A DNA stretch of 7,479 bases from Promethearchaeota archaeon (GTDB lineage Archaea; Asgardarchaeota; Lokiarchaeia; Sigynarchaeales; SOKP01): NCBI GenBank assembly GCA_016839845.1, contig JAEOTL010000201.1, positions 1 through 7,479 of the forward strand. The letters run 5' to 3'. The position numbers were made by a program, and so were the translations under genes. Positions 5,492 through 7,479 of this stretch are shown in pieces; the first letter of the stretch is position 1; each line of letters begins with the position of its first letter. Below the pieces are notes generated by a model that had not been told where the DNA came from, did not search any database, and saw nothing but the letters and a program-made list of their open reading frames with translations.

Positions 5492-5983
5492 ATGGCAATT
5501 ACTAAACTTACTGAAATAGCTGAGTCCTCTTCTTACGACAATCCCGCAACAATCATATTTACGTGTCCTATATGCAAAACCAAGAAAAGCTTAAATTTTC
5601 CCAAATCAGTTGTCGCTCAAGCTAAAGGATTAACCACAATGTCGATTGCGAAAGGTTTAGTATGTGAACACCAATTTCAAGCATTTGTTGATAAGAATTT
5701 TGCTGTACGTGGGTATCAAAAAGTCGATTTCGAATTCAATTCTGTAAAAAATGAGAGAGAGGACCCATCTCCACGAAAAAGCGATAAAGATCTCTTAGAA
5801 AATCTAATTTTAGAGGGCAATTATCTTGAATATATTCCCAAGCGTAGTAAGATATCCGAAACTAAGCCAAAAAAGAAAAAGAAACGACTAAATGAAATTT
5901 ACGAGGAATTTTGGGAATTTATTGATGAGGATAATAAGGTATTCCAAGATTTTATAAGAAAAGATACCCGACGAAAGATTTAA
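5492..5983 (+). CDS. Zinc-binding protein of an apparently Asgard-typical CPIC...CEH family
   Basis: This 163-residue protein has an N-terminal zinc-binding domain. C25-x2-C28 (CPIC), then a Lys-rich helix (KSVVAQAKGLTTMSIAKGL, 38-56) and C58-x-H60 supply four likely zinc ligands. The conserved-looking stretch FQAFVDKNFAVRGYQKVDFE (62-81) follows. The C-terminal half is charged: a basic linker KPKKKKKR (125-132) and a final acidic/aromatic helix (EFWEFIDEDNKVFQDF, 139-154), probably a protein- or membrane-binding tail. I associate proteins of this type with Lokiarchaeal genomes but know no experimentally defined function; that association is from memory, not a search. The AAGGTG at 5481-5486 supports the ATG. 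The next gene is convergent with only a 32-base gap. Confidence 0.75.
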   Translation: MAITKLTEIAESSSYDNPATIIFTCPICKTKKSLNFPKSVVAQAKGLTTMSIAKGLVCEHQFQAFVDKNFAVRGYQKVDFEFNSVKNEREDPSPRKSDKDLLENLILEGNYLEYIPKRSKISETKPKKKKKRLNEIYEEFWEFIDEDNKVFQDFIRKDTRRKI

Positions 5984-6015
5984 TAACTTTAGAGCACTAC
6001 AGGAATTATCTCTTA

Positions 6016-7167
6016 TTATTTCTTCTTCAAAAGGTAATACAGTTTCAAACTGAAAACATATTTGAGGATATACTTTAGCGTAACCCAGTTCCCTGATTTT
6101 TTCCTTATAATAATTAACACAAGTCTAAATCGACTGCGCGGGAGCTTTTCTTTCTTTTTATTTTTTATCAGGGATATTGCCTTATTTGGGCACGTGGTTA
6201 CACACAGTCCACATCCAATGCAAAGATCTAAATTAACTGAGGCAATAGTATCCTCTTGAGAAATCGCCTTCATTTGACAGCGTTTGATACATGTACTACA
6301 ACCGGAACACTCATTACCATCTACTTCAGCATGATAATTGGTTATATATAGTTCTGATGGGCGGGGAAATTTATTTGCAAGTTTTAATCCTTCACAACAA
6401 CACCCACAACAAGTGCAAATAAAACCCAAGCGTTTAGAATTTCCTGGTTGAAGAACTAATCCTGCTTCTTCTGCCTTTCTCAATATTTCAATGGATTCCT
6501 CCCTGAATATAGGACGTGCATATCCATGGTTAATATAGTATCTAGCTGTTTGTCGGAACACTAAGCATGATTCGCGAAGATCGGTTTGAGTACAATGTTG
6601 GTTCAGCAGATCATTTCCAATTCTACATATACATTCAGCCACACCAAAAGGTCCCTTTGCATTTTTCACTAATCTTATAACATCATCGTATTTATAGATA
6701 GGGGATTCAACTGGCAAGCTCTTTTCTATTGGTATGGTTCTTAACTGGTGGATCCCTGTCTTTAAAAACTCCTCTGCGAAAGCTTCATCGATGTATTGAT
6801 GCATTAAATCCATAAATTCACTCGTGAGCCGCGGGACTTGAAATTCATATACCCCAATGATGAACATGGCATTTGCATAATAAACTCTCTTCCCCTTCTT
6901 TTTCCCGAAAATCGCTCCTTTTTCAACTAAACTGTTGAGTAAAACTCTTAGTTCCTCTTTTGAATCAATAATATCTTTAGCTCTCCTATACACAGTTCTT
7001 AAAGTATCTGGTATTAATCCAAGTTTCTGTGCTATTTGGGCTTCTTCAGGTGTAAAGAGAAGTTTTAGAATTTGAATTTCCACCCCAGAGTCTGTCTGAG
7101 GAAACCCGACGGGTAATTTATCCAAATGCTGTTGTAACTCTCTATATACTGTCTGGGTGTGATCCAT
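6016..7167 (-). CDS. wHTH-containing multi-cluster 4Fe-4S ferredoxin-like protein
   Basis: This 383-residue protein combines three parts. Residues about 30-105 resemble a winged helix (FTPEEAQIAQKL, then VLLNSLVEKGAIF and the wing GKKKGKRVYYANA). The middle carries two unusual Cys groups: C179, C181, C192 and C201, then C251, C253, C254 and C256-C258 (CTCCGCCC). Two ferredoxin motifs follow: C287-x2-C290-x2-C293-x3-C297 and C316-x2-C319-x2-C322-x3-C326 (the latter followed by P). The last 40 residues are basic and hydrophobic with no Cys. The ferredoxin motifs should hold two [4Fe-4S] clusters for electron transfer; the CxC/CCC group may hold another cofactor. Similar proteins occur in anaerobic bacteria and archaea, but their partners are not known to me. 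The ATG is preceded by AGGTAG, a weak Shine-Dalgarno site. It is monocistronic. Confidence 0.85.
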   Translation of the reverse strand: MDHTQTVYRELQQHLDKLPVGFPQTDSGVEIQILKLLFTPEEAQIAQKLGLIPDTLRTVYRRAKDIIDSKEELRVLLNSLVEKGAIFGKKKGKRVYYANAMFIIGVYEFQVPRLTSEFMDLMHQYIDEAFAEEFLKTGIHQLRTIPIEKSLPVESPIYKYDDVIRLVKNAKGPFGVAECICRIGNDLLNQHCTQTDLRESCLVFRQTARYYINHGYARPIFREESIEILRKAEEAGLVLQPGNSKRLGFICTCCGCCCEGLKLANKFPRPSELYITNYHAEVDGNECSGCSTCIKRCQMKAISQEDTIASVNLDLCIGCGLCVTTCPNKAISLIKNKKKEKLPRSRFRLVLIIIRKKSGNWVTLKYILKYVFSLKLYYLLKKK

Positions 7168-7193
7168 CTACCTAAAAAAAAATAGTGAAAAAA

Positions 7194-7208
7194 CCTTTAA
7201 TTAATTAT
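7194..7208 (-). promoter_or_regulatory. TATA-like box of the 4Fe-4S protein gene
   Basis: On the minus strand ATAATTAATTAAAGG lies about 27-41 bases before the ATG at 7167. The predicted start gives a leader of only a few bases containing AGGTAG. Its core TTAATTAA also occurs in the candidate element ahead of the IolG-like gene. Confidence 0.45.
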
Positions 7209-7210
7209 TG

Positions 7211-7350
7211 TATTACTTTCCGTTTACGCTTTAATAATCGAGTGTATTAAATTTTTACTTATCCACAAAAGAACTTGTAAAGAAATTAAGGATTCAATTG
7301 GAGAAAATAAATGATAGTTATCATTAATTCTGAGTTAAAAATTAAAAAAT
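7211..7350. other. Non-coding stretch between the 4Fe-4S gene promoter and the right-end fragment
   Basis: No convincing gene is visible here. The stretch is AT-rich and contains the imperfect palindrome at 7306-7329. On the minus strand, T-runs TTTTTT and TTTTT at 7337-7350 follow the TAA at 7353-7351 and could terminate a gene entering from the right. Together with 7168-7210 it forms a 183-base spacer. Confidence 0.5.
7306..7329. repeat. 24-bp imperfect palindrome
   Basis: Arms AATGATA (7310-7316) and TATCATT (7319-7325) are perfect inverted copies around GT. They extend outward to 7306-7308 (AAT) and 7327-7329 (ATT) with one mismatched pair, so 10 of 11 pairs match. It lies about 140 bases upstream of the 4Fe-4S gene and just past the end of the right-hand fragment, so it could be an operator or part of a transcript end. 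Confidence 0.45.
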
Positions 7351-7479
7351 TTAGAACTGCCAAGGGAGGGAGTCCCCAATAAGCTCGATTATGGGCTTTT
7401 TTTTTGAACCTTGCCGAAAATGGTTGAAATAGCCAGATTTTTCTCGATACCCAGATAACCGAGGTCTTTGATTGATAAA
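7351..7479 (-). pseudogene. 3' end of an unidentified, possibly frameshifted gene cut by the window edge
   Basis: Reading left from 7479, one frame is open for 42 codons to a TAA at 7353-7351, ending KKKPIIELIGDSLPWQF, and is followed by T-runs typical of an archaeal gene end. Upstream of an A9 run (minus strand; 7397-7405 on plus) the adjacent frame reads more like protein: SIKDLGYLGIEKNLAISTIF (second residue on), then GKVQKKSP and a stop soon after. Joining the two frames at A9 would give one continuous peptide. This suggests either a broken gene or a slippery A-run. DLGYLGIEK loosely recalls DDE transposase sequences, but the match is too short to name. All three minus-strand frames are open over the last 90 or so bases, so it may also be chance. 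Confidence 0.3.
7373..7405 (+). terminator. Hairpin plus T9, possible plus-strand terminator
   Basis: On the plus strand CCCA-A-TAA (7375-7382) pairs with TTATGGG (7389-7395), with one bulged A and loop GCTCGA. C7396 and nine T (7397-7405) follow. It resembles an intrinsic terminator, but no plus-strand gene is seen just upstream and it overlaps the minus-strand fragment, so its role is uncertain. Confidence 0.3.

Noticed and set aside
6062..6259. A 65-codon plus-strand frame opposite the ferredoxin motifs.
   Set aside because: It is the antisense shadow of the Cys-rich ferredoxin region on the minus strand.

Overview
The window looks like a piece of an Asgard archaeal chromosome, closest in flavour to Lokiarchaeia/Promethearchaeia. 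The evidence is mixed. The DNA is AT-rich, there is a split tRNA gene with an archaeal bulge-helix-bulge intron, most genes have a TATA-like box 25-30 bases before the start codon (short-leader or leaderless transcripts), and T-runs end the genes. Protein types common in Asgard genomes are also present: a roadblock-like small protein, a CPIC...CEH zinc protein ending in an RGYQ-KVDF motif, and a large wHTH/4Fe-4S protein. The taxonomic call is inference; no rRNA or other marker gene is present.

Layout, left to right. A tRNA-Asp(GTC) gene lies on the minus strand with an encoded CCA. It is divergent from a single-domain SCP-2 sterol-carrier-like protein (293-760). Next come an intron-containing tRNA-Arg(TCG) (898-1004), a roadblock/LC7-like protein (1154-1513), and a two-helix membrane protein with a cytosolic winged helix and a zinc ribbon (1640-2122). 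A GPH-family (MelB-like) sugar transporter (3597-2197, minus) and a myo-inositol 2-dehydrogenase-like Gfo/Idh/MocA oxidoreductase (3739-4761, plus) form a divergent pair around a 141-base promoter region. They are followed by an acidic protein with one EF-hand-like loop (4873-5385, TTG start), the zinc protein (5492-5983), and the convergent wHTH/ferredoxin protein (7167-6016, minus). The last 130 bases carry the 3' end of something reading leftwards, possibly frameshifted, cut by the window edge.

How the genes fit together. Nearly every gene has its own promoter and T-run, so this is a set of single-gene units rather than one operon. The only convincing functional pairing is the transporter and dehydrogenase: uptake of a sugar or cyclitol and its first NAD-dependent oxidation. 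No CRISPR array, intact insertion sequence, toxin-antitoxin pair or defence island is visible. The less understood items are the membrane/wHTH/zinc-ribbon protein, the zinc protein, the EF-hand-like protein, the altered cation site of the transporter, and the unexplained right end.
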